64,000 nt of DNA from Tetramitus jugosus (lineage: Eukaryota > Heterolobosea > Eutetramitea > Acrasida > Vahlkampfiidae). Numbering within the stretch: position 1 is the stretch's first letter; the number at the start of each line of letters is the position of its first letter. Under the pieces are notes generated by a model that had not been told where the DNA came from, did no database searches, and worked only from the letters and a program-made list of their open reading frames with translations. The position numbers and the translations under genes are program-made. The stretch is from contig OW569366.1 in assembly GCA_937625935.1 (NCBI GenBank), positions 248,001 through 312,000 on the forward strand. Reading direction: 5' to 3'. Below are positions 31,082 through 41,200 of the stretch, in pieces.

Positions 31082-33373
31082 ATGGCACACCAACCACCAC
31101 CAACCATCACATTCTTTGAACACAACGGCTGTTCCTTCAAATTAGTCTCAAATGCTGACCATACCGTCAGTCAAGTGTACTATTGCGAAACGAAGCAAGC
31201 GCCACAATGGATTCCACTGAATTCATCATTATCACCACCACCACCACATCATACAACAACAATAGTTTTATCATCTCCCAGTGGTGATGGTTCGCAAGAG
31301 TCAGTTCCGACAGCAGCACCTTTTTCTCCACTTACCTCATTGACATCATCAGTCTCATCAAACAACAACAATAAGAAGAGAAAGTACTCTTGCAATGTCA
31401 TTGGTGAAAGCAAAGATTCTGAAGAAGATGTTGCCTCATTGATTCAGATTGATAATACTACTTCTTCAACTACTACTACCACTGCACATCATCATCATCA
31501 TCGTGAAGAAAAGAGAACAAAATTCAATCACCAATACCATCAATTGAAACAGATGAAGAATATCATGATGATGAATGGCATGAATCATCATCATACTAGT
31601 AACAACAATCATCATCATCATCATCATTACTACCCATCATGGATCACATTGCCAGCTCATGTCAAGTGCTATATTCTATCATTTGTGCCCAGTCACATTA
31701 TTCTCAAAACAAAACAAATTGAATTCAACATTAATGGTCACGAGTTCATCAAGACCATTTATCTCAATGAACGTGTGATTCATCAATTGGAGACGGATAT
31801 TTTCAAGAACATGTATGGAAGAATTCAGAACAATGATCATAATAACAACAATCACAGTAACAATAGTAGCAGTCAAAGAGTGCACACTCTATTCTATCCA
31901 AAGATTTCCATTGATGAATTCTATGAATACACTTGTCCTACTACTACTACTACTACTAGCACTACTACTACTAGCACTACCACTACTAGCACTACCACTA
32001 CAATGGCAATGATGATGATGATGAATAATCATAATAATGAGAGTACACATGAAACAACAACAAAAAGAATCATGTTACCAGTTCACAAACAAATTGCAAC
32101 AGTCATACCATGGTACCATTGCTGCACACTCAAGATTCCACTCAATGACTTTATTCAAATGCCCATTGAAAAATTTCAGTACACTCTACAAAAGATCAAG
32201 TTCATGTGTTCGTTTGAACATGTCATGGATGGCATGTTGGCCTATACGATGAACTCTCTATTTCACTCTCATCCACGTCATCATGACTATATTACATGCA
32301 ATGACACTACTACTAGTACTATTGCTACTGGTACTACTACTACTGGTACTACCGTTACTACTACTACTACTTCTACTACTACTACTGGTACTACTACTGA
32401 CAATAACAATATGAATCATACGAATCATAATAATCATCATAACAAGAGAAGAGTAGATATTAGTGTGTCTGCTGGGTACATTACCAATGATCAATTTGAG
32501 TCATGTGTTCACATTCTGTCTCAGCTACCCCACTGGTTCAACAAGTGTGAAATGAGAACAGGATTTGGATCAGTGTACACGATTGATGGCATGTTGAACT
32601 CTGATGCATCCAGTATCAACTTTCAATCTCTCGCTCTCATCACCAACTGTAAAACACTCAAATTGCACTATAGTGAATTTGAACCATTGTTGACATTGAA
32701 CAATATTGATCAGATATTGAGTGTCAATCACATGACTCATCTCACCATCAAGATGATGCATGATTTCAATGATGAACTAGAGAGATTTCAATTGCCATTC
32801 TTGACTAGTAGTAGTAGTAGTACTGGAACCAATGGTCAACCACAAGAACAAAAAGAGGACAAGAGTGCAGCAGCGATGGATCATGCACAAGTCTCTCCTC
32901 AAGACAAACATTTGCGCACTCATCCGTCACTGCGAAAACTAAACCTTCAATGTGGTGAAATTCTAGGATCACAATTTCTCAATGCCATCTATCAGAATCG
33001 GAAGCTCACAAGTCTGAAGCTGAGATTCCCCATGATGATGGACGATGTTGTTCGCATTCTCAATGTAGAAAACTCTAAAATCAAGAGACTCAAAGTGGGC
33101 AGCACATGTGGTGTCTATCTCGGCAATGAACTCATTGACAGTATTGTTCAATCCAATAACAAGACTCTCAAGTCACTCTATGTCAGAGGAAGCAACGAAG
33201 GAACTCATTGCTGTGCGGACAGTATACTCAAGTTTATCAAGCATTGCACGAGCTGCAGTCGATTAATTTATTTCGAAAAGGTGAACAATGAATTGCTGAA
33301 ACGAACGTTTGAGAGAGATGGTGGAAAGTCTGCTGGCTTGTTGAATGGCAAGCACTACATCTTTGTTGACTAA
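31082..33373 (+). CDS. F-box/leucine-rich-repeat-like protein with homopolymer runs
   Basis: 763 residues from the ATG at 31082; the open frame upstream has only non-ATG codons. The first ~180 residues are P/S/T/H-rich. At about residue 186 is SWITLPAHVKCYILSFVPS, which fits an F-box (LP..V...ILSF.P). Two long T/S/N runs interrupt the middle. The C-terminal third has leucine-spaced segments such as LRKLNLQCGEILGSQFLNAI, KLTSLKLRFPMMMDDVVRIL and LKSLYVRG, read as leucine-rich repeats. F-box/LRR proteins are substrate receptors of SCF ubiquitin ligases, so that role is inferred; no partner is visible. It converges on PEX1, with 58 bp between stop codons. The F-box is weak enough that only 'LRR-like protein' is firm. 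Confidence 0.72.
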   Translation: MAHQPPPTITFFEHNGCSFKLVSNADHTVSQVYYCETKQAPQWIPLNSSLSPPPPHHTTTIVLSSPSGDGSQESVPTAAPFSPLTSLTSSVSSNNNNKKRKYSCNVIGESKDSEEDVASLIQIDNTTSSTTTTTAHHHHHREEKRTKFNHQYHQLKQMKNIMMMNGMNHHHTSNNNHHHHHHYYPSWITLPAHVKCYILSFVPSHIILKTKQIEFNINGHEFIKTIYLNERVIHQLETDIFKNMYGRIQNNDHNNNNHSNNSSSQRVHTLFYPKISIDEFYEYTCPTTTTTTSTTTTSTTTTSTTTTMAMMMMMNNHNNESTHETTTKRIMLPVHKQIATVIPWYHCCTLKIPLNDFIQMPIEKFQYTLQKIKFMCSFEHVMDGMLAYTMNSLFHSHPRHHDYITCNDTTTSTIATGTTTTGTTVTTTTTSTTTTGTTTDNNNMNHTNHNNHHNKRRVDISVSAGYITNDQFESCVHILSQLPHWFNKCEMRTGFGSVYTIDGMLNSDASSINFQSLALITNCKTLKLHYSEFEPLLTLNNIDQILSVNHMTHLTIKMMHDFNDELERFQLPFLTSSSSSTGTNGQPQEQKEDKSAAAMDHAQVSPQDKHLRTHPSLRKLNLQCGEILGSQFLNAIYQNRKLTSLKLRFPMMMDDVVRILNVENSKIKRLKVGSTCGVYLGNELIDSIVQSNNKTLKSLYVRGSNEGTHCCADSILKFIKHCTSCSRLIYFEKVNNELLKRTFERDGGKSAGLLNGKHYIFVD

Positions 33374-33431
33374 CTATAAAGTAATTGTCGCAAAATTCAG
33401 AGATTGTATTTATTTTGGTGTGGCCTGAAGT

Positions 33432-36400
33432 TTAAGCCAGTGTGACACGCTGCTCAAATCTCCTCTCTGAAGCAGGTGTTGGATTCATAAACTCTTCATA
33501 GATATACTCGTATTTTGCTCTTTCATTCTCGTTGAGTGATGGCATGGTTTGAGAGAGGGCACTCAGAATGTGTTTCTTGTGTATGAATATCTTGTTCTCT
33601 TCTTGATCCGCATCGCTCTCATTGACAGTACCATGATGGACTTCACTCAATCGATGATTCAGATTCTGAACAATGGCATCCACTTGTTGATCCAATTCAT
33701 CTGACCGATGATCCTCCAACTCTGCAGCGCCACCATTCTGATTCTGATTTGATGCAATTACCTTGTAATGAGATTTAGAGCTAGTTTCCTTGATGTGACT
33801 TGTTGAATTGAAGTCATTCTGTCTCCGTAGCTCCTCATGCTCTCGAGCAGCAATCAAACTGGCCGTGTAGAGCAAACCTTGCAAGTCAGCACCAGTATAA
33901 TGAACAGTCAAATCAGCAATCTCCCTCAATGAGACATCAGATGCAAAGTCGTAATTGGATCCATGAGTTTCCAAAATGAACTCTCTCTCTGTTTCATCGG
34001 GCATCGGACACAAGATGGACTTGTCGAGACGTCCGGGACGCAACAGAGCAGCATCGATTAAATCTGGTCGACTGGTAGCAGCCAAGACATAAACACCTTG
34101 TCTTGACTCGACACCGTCAAGTTGTGTTAGGAATTGATTCACTACACGATCCGTCACACCTGTATTGTCATGACCTCTCTTTGCTGCAATCGAATCAAAC
34201 TCATCAAAGAAAATGATACATGGCTTAGCGGCATCTGCTTGTCTAAACACATCACGCACAGCTTGCTCACTCGCACCAATGTACTTGTTGAGCAATTCTG
34301 GACCCTTGACCGAGATGAAATTGAGCCCACACTCACCTGCTACCGCGTTGGCCAACATGGTTTTTGCGCAACCCGGAGGTCCATACAGCAGGAGACCACT
34401 TCGTAGCTTTATAGGTGAATTCTCAAAGTACCGAGCATACTTTGTAGGGAATTCAAACGTCTCCTTCAACATTTGTTTCACATCAGTCAGGCCGCCAACA
34501 TCTGAGAATTTGACAGAGCTCTTGACTAGTTTGATGCCTTCGACAGACTTTGTCACAAAGTCAGATGTCGCTACTTCGAAATCGTCCATTGTTAGCTCTA
34601 TCCGACCAGTAATGTCATCAATGTGAAACATGCCACTCTGAAGTCGCTTTCGCATGTTCATATTGATCATCTTTAGGATAATGCTCTCAATGTCACCTGG
34701 AGAATAATTCTCTGTTCTCAGTACAATCTTCTCCAAGTTGTCATCGGATACAACATATGGATAGATGGAATCTCTTTTCAGTATACTCTTGAAAATCTTT
34801 GTTCTGTGCTTTCTGTCAGGCATGGACATGTGGATATTGGATTGGAAAATGTTGGACGACTGAATCTTTTGATTGAGTGTGTCCATGGACTTGCATGTAG
34901 CAATCACAGAGACAGTCTTCTCAAATGCATCACTCTTGGAAACAGATGCAGAGAACATTGCCAACTTTGTCATTTGATCAATAAAGATTGTGGACAGGAC
35001 TTTGACATTGGGATCAGGCATGGCTTCTTCATGCTCAAACGGACACAAAATATCTAAATCATCAAAAATGATGAGTGATGGAGCATGACTCATTGCCTCG
35101 GTCACATAACTCCTCAACTTAGCAGTCATTGTGTCTGTTCGATCACCTGCCATTGAAGTGCATGACACGTGCACGACATATACATTGGCACAACGAGCAA
35201 CCGATTGAGCAAAATGACCTTTTCCCATACCCACTTGACCAGTCACAGTCAAGTGATGCACCGTGGAGAAATCATAGGAATAGTGTGATTTGAGATGTCG
35301 GTGACGAGGTGACAATTGAACAAACATGCGCTTCAATGACTGTTTGGCCGAGTCAGACAATTGCTCATAGTCACTGTCCAAGAGTGAAGATGGTTGAGCA
35401 CAACTGGATGATTGTGTCAACAACAGAGCATCTTTTCTAAACTGGACAATCACTGGATCTCCACGGGAATAAATACCAGACACATATGCATTCTCCTGCA
35501 ATATGCGAGAAGAGCCATCAATCATGTACAGATTATGATTGGACTCGTTCTTGACAAAATCAACAAATGTCTGATCGTCTTCACTACCACTCGAAGAGGA
35601 TTCATGCAATCGAATCGGTTCATTCACACTAACCAAAAACAGACAACAACCCTGTGCACTCTTTCCTTCGCCATTATTGGTCAGTAGTGGTAATTGAATG
35701 AGATTGTGTTGAGAGAGTGGAATCGATAATGATTGATTCTTTGTTGTGTCATTAGTAAAAGTAGATGCCAACATGCATTGATCACGTATCCATTGTTTGA
35801 TCCGTTGTTGAATAATAGAGGGATCAGTGTTTGGATTGTCTTCATATGATTCATCACCACCATCAGTATCATCACTACTACTATTGTGACTATCACTGTT
35901 CAACACTCGTCTCACAAACAGAGATGCAATGGGTGATTGCTTTGATTGTGCATCTGTAATCAATCTCATAAAAACAGTGCTGTGTACAGTGGCACCCAAC
36001 TGTTGCATCAGTGCAAGACTCACATGAATCACACGATCATTATTATCTTGACCATCATTATTATCAGTACTCACAATATGAATTCTACCATAGATCATTC
36101 TCTTCAACTTTTTCTCATCAAATTCCTTCATTTGTGCCATCATTGAATTGGGATCCATTTGTTGTTGTTGATTCTGTTGTTGTTGTTGTTGTTGTTGTTG
36201 CTGTTGTTGTTCTTGTTGTTCTTCTGGAGTCAATGTAATTCTGACTCGAATCACATGCAACAATTGAACCAAATCACCATTGGTCAATTTCAATTGATTG
36301 GCAATTGATTGACTCACATGTATCATTCTTGAATCATCATTTGAATTACTATTATTAGTGAGTGATAGTCGGTTCATCTTTACTCTGGTCCACAGTGAAG

Positions 36401-37313
36401 GTCGATCATCATTATTTGATTGCTTATTATCATCATCATCATCATGTTCATCATCATTTGTATGATCACCATCATGTTCATCATCATTCATGGGTGTTCT
36501 CTGTTTTGTCTCAACAATCAACTCTGATCCATCCTTTAATATAGAAATGAAATTTTGACCAATCATCGCATGACTATCTAAGTTCTTATTATTATTATTC
36601 TCATTATTACTATTATTATTATTCTCAATATGATTATTATTATTATTATTATTATTGTGAAGAGAGAGAGTAGATTTGACATGAATGTGAATACAGACAT
36701 TGGAATGAATCCACAGTGGAAACACCAATCCAGCATACACTACTCGTATCTGTTTCATTAAACAATCCTCAATGGATGATTGATTGTATTCCAATATTTC
36801 AGAGTCATTCACTGTATTTGGCTCTACAAATATACGTTCTTCATAACAAGCACAATCATTATTACTAGTAGTATTATCCATAGTAGATGTAGTAGTAGTA
36901 GTATTGGAAGGGTAATTGACAATATATGATTGATATTGTTGTTGAATGAGTTCGAGTGGAATGTGCTCCACTGTAATCATTGTGTATTCTTCAATGGAGA
37001 GACAAGAGGCAAATGAGATTGGTATTTCAATGCAACCGACATCACTGGTGGACCATGACCAACCTACATGAGCATGTCTGAGTTGAGATGCTGGTGATGA
37101 TGATGATGATGAATTGTTACTACTGCTATTGTTGTTGCTGATGGTAAAGTGTTGTTGTTGTTGAGAAGCAATCCAAGTGAGTTTGAATAGAGCAAGTGGT
37201 ACAGTGTTGGGCAGTGATCGCGTCACATGCCGAGGCAAACTCACAAAACAACTCTTGTGATTGTTGAATATGACCTTGAGTTGATGAGTGGTTGATGATG
37301 TTGTTGATTGCAT
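33432..37313 (-). CDS. PEX1: Peroxisome biogenesis AAA ATPase PEX1
   Basis: With PEX6 it pulls ubiquitinated PEX5 from the peroxisomal membrane. Single exon, 1,293 residues, near the family's ~1,280. The N-terminal domain (LKVIFNNHKSCFVSLPRH and following) matches the PEX1 adaptor-binding fold. Asn-, Asp- and Gln-rich inserts lie at about 250-300 and 380-400. The D1 P-loop is GQVGMGKGHF (~694) with IIFDDLD. D2 is canonical: KFSDVGGL, Walker A GPPGCAKT (~978), Walker B IIFFDEFDS (~1033) and arginine-finger region LLRPGRLD (~1091). D2 is the active ATPase in the family and all its key residues are present; D1 is degenerate, as usual for PEX1. It indicates functional peroxisomes. Confidence 0.95.
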   Translation of the reverse strand: MQSTTSSTTHQLKVIFNNHKSCFVSLPRHVTRSLPNTVPLALFKLTWIASQQQQHFTISNNNSSSNNSSSSSSPASQLRHAHVGWSWSTSDVGCIEIPISFASCLSIEEYTMITVEHIPLELIQQQYQSYIVNYPSNTTTTTSTMDNTTSNNDCACYEERIFVEPNTVNDSEILEYNQSSIEDCLMKQIRVVYAGLVFPLWIHSNVCIHIHVKSTLSLHNNNNNNNNHIENNNNSNNENNNNKNLDSHAMIGQNFISILKDGSELIVETKQRTPMNDDEHDGDHTNDDEHDDDDDNKQSNNDDRPSLWTRVKMNRLSLTNNSNSNDDSRMIHVSQSIANQLKLTNGDLVQLLHVIRVRITLTPEEQQEQQQQQQQQQQQQNQQQQMDPNSMMAQMKEFDEKKLKRMIYGRIHIVSTDNNDGQDNNDRVIHVSLALMQQLGATVHSTVFMRLITDAQSKQSPIASLFVRRVLNSDSHNSSSDDTDGGDESYEDNPNTDPSIIQQRIKQWIRDQCMLASTFTNDTTKNQSLSIPLSQHNLIQLPLLTNNGEGKSAQGCCLFLVSVNEPIRLHESSSSGSEDDQTFVDFVKNESNHNLYMIDGSSRILQENAYVSGIYSRGDPVIVQFRKDALLLTQSSSCAQPSSLLDSDYEQLSDSAKQSLKRMFVQLSPRHRHLKSHYSYDFSTVHHLTVTGQVGMGKGHFAQSVARCANVYVVHVSCTSMAGDRTDTMTAKLRSYVTEAMSHAPSLIIFDDLDILCPFEHEEAMPDPNVKVLSTIFIDQMTKLAMFSASVSKSDAFEKTVSVIATCKSMDTLNQKIQSSNIFQSNIHMSMPDRKHRTKIFKSILKRDSIYPYVVSDDNLEKIVLRTENYSPGDIESIILKMINMNMRKRLQSGMFHIDDITGRIELTMDDFEVATSDFVTKSVEGIKLVKSSVKFSDVGGLTDVKQMLKETFEFPTKYARYFENSPIKLRSGLLLYGPPGCAKTMLANAVAGECGLNFISVKGPELLNKYIGASEQAVRDVFRQADAAKPCIIFFDEFDSIAAKRGHDNTGVTDRVVNQFLTQLDGVESRQGVYVLAATSRPDLIDAALLRPGRLDKSILCPMPDETEREFILETHGSNYDFASDVSLREIADLTVHYTGADLQGLLYTASLIAAREHEELRRQNDFNSTSHIKETSSKSHYKVIASNQNQNGGAAELEDHRSDELDQQVDAIVQNLNHRLSEVHHGTVNESDADQEENKIFIHKKHILSALSQTMPSLNENERAKYEYIYEEFMNPTPASERRFEQRVTLA

Positions 37314-37508
37314 TTTTTTTGTTTTTGTTGTTCAATTATTAATGCCGGTGATTATTTGATTCTTGTGAACAAACACTTGTCAACAAAAAAGAATATCCTG
37401 ACACTGAGCAATATCGGATACAAAAAACAACAACAAGAGCGCACTTGATTGACTATAGAACAAGAATAAAGAAAGTTAAGCTTTAATGAGAAAAACAATA
37501 AGGGCAAT

Positions 37509-37940
37509 TTATAATGCTCTGATCTTCTTGGCAACCAAATCCATTTCCTTTTGGCCGACAGAGGTCACTCTTCTGCCTCCCTTCTTGGTGTCCTTGACGA
37601 GGACGCCAGCCTTCTCTAGTTGTTGCAAAACCTTTCTTTGGACTTGACCAGTAGCGTCAGCGTGATGGTATGGAGCATAACCACCATTCTTTCTGCCACC
37701 GAACTTTCCGTTCAAAGCACCAGCACCAGTACCTGGTCTCAAGTAAATGTTTCTGGCGACAGCAGCGCATCTAATATAGAACCAATCCTTGTTGAATGGT
37801 TGGAGTTCCTTGTGGACAGAGGTCTTGACGATGTCGACCCAAGCTGGGAGCTCGATCTTTCCTCCCTTCTTCAAGAAGTTTGCGTATTCAACGACGAACT
37901 TTTGTCCATTAACGTCCTTCACGGTGGCGGCTTTGCTCAT
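37509..37940 (-). CDS. RPS19: 40S ribosomal protein eS19
   Basis: 143 residues, the usual eS19 length, starting MSKAATVKDVNGQKFV. Conserved blocks: FLKKGGKIELPAWVDIVKT, WFYIRCAAVARNIYLRPG, GKFGGRKNGGYAPYHHADA and LEKAGVLV. The protein is needed for 40S maturation. The frame is open upstream of the ATG but without homology, so the ATG in GAGCAAAGCC context is chosen. Codon use is strongly biased (AAG, GTC, GCC, TTG), as expected for high expression. It lies downstream of the RsmE-like gene on the same strand, with 234 bp for its promoter. Confidence 0.97.
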   Translation of the reverse strand: MSKAATVKDVNGQKFVVEYANFLKKGGKIELPAWVDIVKTSVHKELQPFNKDWFYIRCAAVARNIYLRPGTGAGALNGKFGGRKNGGYAPYHHADATGQVQRKVLQQLEKAGVLVKDTKKGGRRVTSVGQKEMDLVAKKIRAL

Positions 37941-38174
37941 GGTTTTCTGGCGATATATTTTTTGACTTAACGTGGTTGTTGATTCGTTTTTTTGTTTTTT
38001 GCTTTGAGAATTTTGCAGCGTTGACTTCCAAGTTGACTTGCAAGCTTCATTGACTTCCCTGAACATACAAAAAATAAAAAATGCAAACGAGCACATGGTG
38101 GAAAATGTGAAAAAATGGATGACAACATCATTCATCACAATCAATGCTTGTATGTGTTCATTTTTCAGCACATT

Positions 38175-39425
38175 CTATAGAATTGTAGCAAGAGCTCCTG
38201 CTATGATCTGAGTGCAATCCTGTGATCGAAACACCACCTTGTTCGATATCGTGACCGATTCAAAATTATTGTTGAGCATCTCTGATTTCTCCTGTTGTGT
38301 CCAATCTGCCTCTGGTCCCAACATGATCATGATTCTCTTTTGTTCTTGCACCAGTGGTTGCAATTCTTCATCATCGTCGTCTTCTTCTTCACTATCACTG
38401 TCATCACTATCGCTGTTCTCACTGTCATCACTGTCATCATCGTTCCACACTGTGCTGTTATTCTTCTTCTTCTGGTTGTTGTTATTGCGCAACTCGTTCA
38501 ACACATCCAACACATTGTATCGACCATTGACATCAAGATACAATTTCTTGTGATACAATGGCCCATAATGATGTTTCTGTTGTTGCTTCATCTCACTCAT
38601 GACCTGCGACAGAGTCTTTGGAGGTGAAATGATGGGAAATCGTTGTAATTGTTTGGCTTGTTCACACGCAGAGACAACTACTTTGGTGATGCGCTCCTGA
38701 TTGGTATAATAGCGGATCACTTGTTGATCAATTGCAGTTGTTGGCAATGATGCTACAGATGATGATGAAGATGGTGATGATGAATAGATGGGTGGTAATA
38801 TGGGTTGTATGTGATGAATACCTACTTGAGCACAAGCATACAATTGTTCCTCCCATGACTCTCTCCTGCTCAACATGCCAGTGCACATGGTGATGTGGTA
38901 GGGCGATGGTGATGCAGATGACAATTCTTGATGATAATGATGATTTGATGATGATGATGATGATGCGAATGGTAATGTTGGGTGAAGTGGTCTCATGAGA
39001 CATGCACTCCGATTGACTTGAACAATTTGATACAGTTGATGAACAATGGGTATTTCTAGATTCATAGCAGCAGCAGAAGCAGAATTATCATTCTCACTTG
39101 CATCCCTCTTCTTCTTCTTTCTATAGTGTTGTTGTTGTTGTTGTTGTTGATCATTTGGTGATACTGATGATACTGATGTCGATATGGGTGAAGACGATGA
39201 GTTTGTGAACAAGATGAGCTCATCTCCCTCCTTTCCTCTCAACACTTTTGAGATTCGCTTATAGATTTGTTCTTCTTCAAATGAATGGTTCGGCGATAGT
39301 AGAATCATGTTCTCATTGTTGACACGCTTCACCTTGCATTGATTGAGATGAGGATGAAAGATGGCAAATGTGTGCTTGTCTCTCAGTACACGACTCGGTT
39401 TAAATATCATTATTTGCTTCCACAT
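38175..39425 (-). CDS. RsmE-family rRNA m3U methyltransferase (SPOUT)
   Basis: 416 residues from the first ATG (MWKQIMIFKPSRVL); the frame continues upstream only with a TTG. The bacterial enzyme methylates N3 of U1498 in 16S rRNA. Matches to the family are the N-terminal PUA-like part (FKPSRVLRDKHTF), the segment YYTNQERITKVVVSACEQAKQLQRFPII, and the SPOUT knot IMLGPEADWTQQEKSEML ... VVFRSQDCTQIIAGALA. Bacterial RsmE has IGPEGG.S..E and LG..ILR.ETA, so the cofactor loop is altered here (GPEADW; FRSQDC). Poly-S, poly-Q, poly-N and an acidic D/S/E run are inserted between blocks. The likely site of action is the mitochondrion, but no clear targeting peptide is visible. Confidence 0.82.
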   Translation of the reverse strand: MWKQIMIFKPSRVLRDKHTFAIFHPHLNQCKVKRVNNENMILLSPNHSFEEEQIYKRISKVLRGKEGDELILFTNSSSSPISTSVSSVSPNDQQQQQQQHYRKKKKRDASENDNSASAAAMNLEIPIVHQLYQIVQVNRSACLMRPLHPTLPFASSSSSSNHHYHQELSSASPSPYHITMCTGMLSRRESWEEQLYACAQVGIHHIQPILPPIYSSSPSSSSSVASLPTTAIDQQVIRYYTNQERITKVVVSACEQAKQLQRFPIISPPKTLSQVMSEMKQQQKHHYGPLYHKKLYLDVNGRYNVLDVLNELRNNNNQKKKNNSTVWNDDDSDDSENSDSDDSDSEEEDDDDEELQPLVQEQKRIMIMLGPEADWTQQEKSEMLNNNFESVTISNKVVFRSQDCTQIIAGALATIL

Positions 39426-39544
39426 GTTGTTGTTCTGTTGTCTGGTGGCAACCAGTTGCAATTAATCTATGTTGATTTGATTTTGTGTGGAATAATCAAA
39501 AATGTTTCCTTTTTATATTTGTTGTTGTGATGATGGTCAGAGAG

Positions 39545-41059
39545 TCATCGGGGGGCTTGGTCATTCGAGGGATTATTATTCTTGTGCTCTTGTGATTGTT
39601 GCTCTTGAGATTGTTCAGAAGAGCTGTTGGCACTCGCTGATGGTGCACCACTGTTGCTGCTACTCATGCTAGCAAACAATGAGGTGTTTGGTGGGAATAA
39701 GGTTGCACTATGAGAGGATGCAGAACGCAATGAAAACAGAGAAGTCGTATTCGTAGAGCTTGCTACACTTGTTGTGGCTCGTTTCTTTCGACCAGAACCA
39801 GCACCACTGCCTGTCTTGTTACCTCCTGTTTGAAAATGGGGTGCCAATGACATCTTGTTGTTTGGATTGTTATTGGTCTTGTTGAATCGATCATACGAAA
39901 TGAACTTGATTTTCTTGTCCTTTTTCCTTCTTGGGGGAGTATTGCTATTGCTATTGTTGTTGTTGTTGTTAGTGATATTAGTATTCGTATTAGTAGTAGT
40001 GGTAGTACTTTGTGAAGTTACATTGTTTACATTCGTGTTTGGTTGTGTTGTTTCTTGTAAAGTAGTGCTGTCATTTGCTAAACTATTCTGCATAAAAGTA
40101 AAATGATGATTCGTAGTGTTCATTGTATTATGGTTGGCAGATGCAGTAGTGGTGGTATGATGATGATGATGATGATGATGCGAGTTGATTGCTTCGTCGT
40201 AGCTAGTCATACTGTTAGCAGCAAGATTGAAATGATGAGGATGATGATGAAGTGGTTCTGCAGCAGTAGAACATTGACTATTGTTAGCAATGATTCGATG
40301 TTCGATTGTATTGTTGTTGTTGTTTCGAGAGTCAATTTGGAGTGGCTGTGGATGATAGAGCTGATTCGAACTACCACCTGCATATGAGTTGGACGGAGAA
40401 GAAGATGAAGAATGTGTAAACATGTGATTGGTCGTACTGGAAGACATGTGACTGCCATGTTGCTGTTGCTGCTGTTGATTTGAATAATGATGGTAGTGAT
40501 TAAAATTGTCCATGAATGATGAAGGGGGATGGCAGAGAGTCGATGATGCTGATGAGGAAGTTGTTTGCAAAGAGACATCATGCTGCTCTCCCAGATGACC
40601 ATTACTTGTAGGTGGTGGTACAATGTGAGTAGAAGTACTAGTAGAAGTAGTAGTCGTGTTGTTCAATGAGAGTGATGGTGGTGGTACTGCTTGTTGGTCT
40701 TGTTGCATTCCAATGAACAACAAATCTTCCAATGTCTCTCCCACAATGACAGCAAATCTCGGGTCATCCTGTTCTGTAATTAATCGATAATTATTATTAC
40801 TGCTATTACTACTGTTGTTGTTGTTCGTATTTGTTTGTAACAATGGTTGGGTCATGTCATAAGTACTGTTGCTGTTGTTCATGACTGGACTATTCTCATT
40901 GGGTTGTTGTTGTGGTTGGTAGGTCATGTTACTATTGTTGTTATTGGTACTGGAGGCTTGAGAATGATTGGTGGTCACTTGAGAAGTCGAAGGGTACTGC
41001 TGTTGATGTTCTTGTTGTTGACCTCCATTGAAATGAATATCATCAAAGAAGGGGTTCAT
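39545..41059 (-). CDS. Low-complexity N/T/S/H/Q-rich protein, unknown function
   Basis: 504 residues, single ATG-started exon, almost entirely homopolymeric: Asn, Thr, Ser, Gln and His runs, including eight His in a row. The one compact segment is YRLITEQDDPRFAVIVGETL followed by EDLLFIGM at about residue 90-118. It looks folded and may be the functional element. A basic patch (PPRRKKDKKIKFISYDRF) near residue 375 and GRKKRA near 425 could act as nuclear localisation signals. This composition is common in amoebal transcription regulators, but no DNA-binding domain is visible and I do not assign a role. It is divergently transcribed from the cis-prenyltransferase gene. Confidence 0.75.
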   Translation of the reverse strand: MNPFFDDIHFNGGQQQEHQQQYPSTSQVTTNHSQASSTNNNNSNMTYQPQQQPNENSPVMNNSNSTYDMTQPLLQTNTNNNNSSNSSNNNYRLITEQDDPRFAVIVGETLEDLLFIGMQQDQQAVPPPSLSLNNTTTTSTSTSTHIVPPPTSNGHLGEQHDVSLQTTSSSASSTLCHPPSSFMDNFNHYHHYSNQQQQQQHGSHMSSSTTNHMFTHSSSSSPSNSYAGGSSNQLYHPQPLQIDSRNNNNNTIEHRIIANNSQCSTAAEPLHHHPHHFNLAANSMTSYDEAINSHHHHHHHHTTTTASANHNTMNTTNHHFTFMQNSLANDSTTLQETTQPNTNVNNVTSQSTTTTTNTNTNITNNNNNNSNSNTPPRRKKDKKIKFISYDRFNKTNNNPNNKMSLAPHFQTGGNKTGSGAGSGRKKRATTSVASSTNTTSLFSLRSASSHSATLFPPNTSLFASMSSSNSGAPSASANSSSEQSQEQQSQEHKNNNPSNDQAPR

Positions 41060-41200
41060 ATTTCTTTTGCAATTTCTGTTTCTGTGTGGCGAGAGCGAGA
41101 TTTGCCTTAGATGGCTTAGATTGGCGGTGGTTCTTGTTGTTGCTCAAGTGGAGGAGGTCATTGAAAAACACGAACATGTCAAAATACAACGAGATTTGTC

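Noticed and set aside
37941-38171. N-terminal extension of ribosomal protein eS19
   Set aside because: The added residues have no family similarity and the protein from the inner ATG has the exact expected length.
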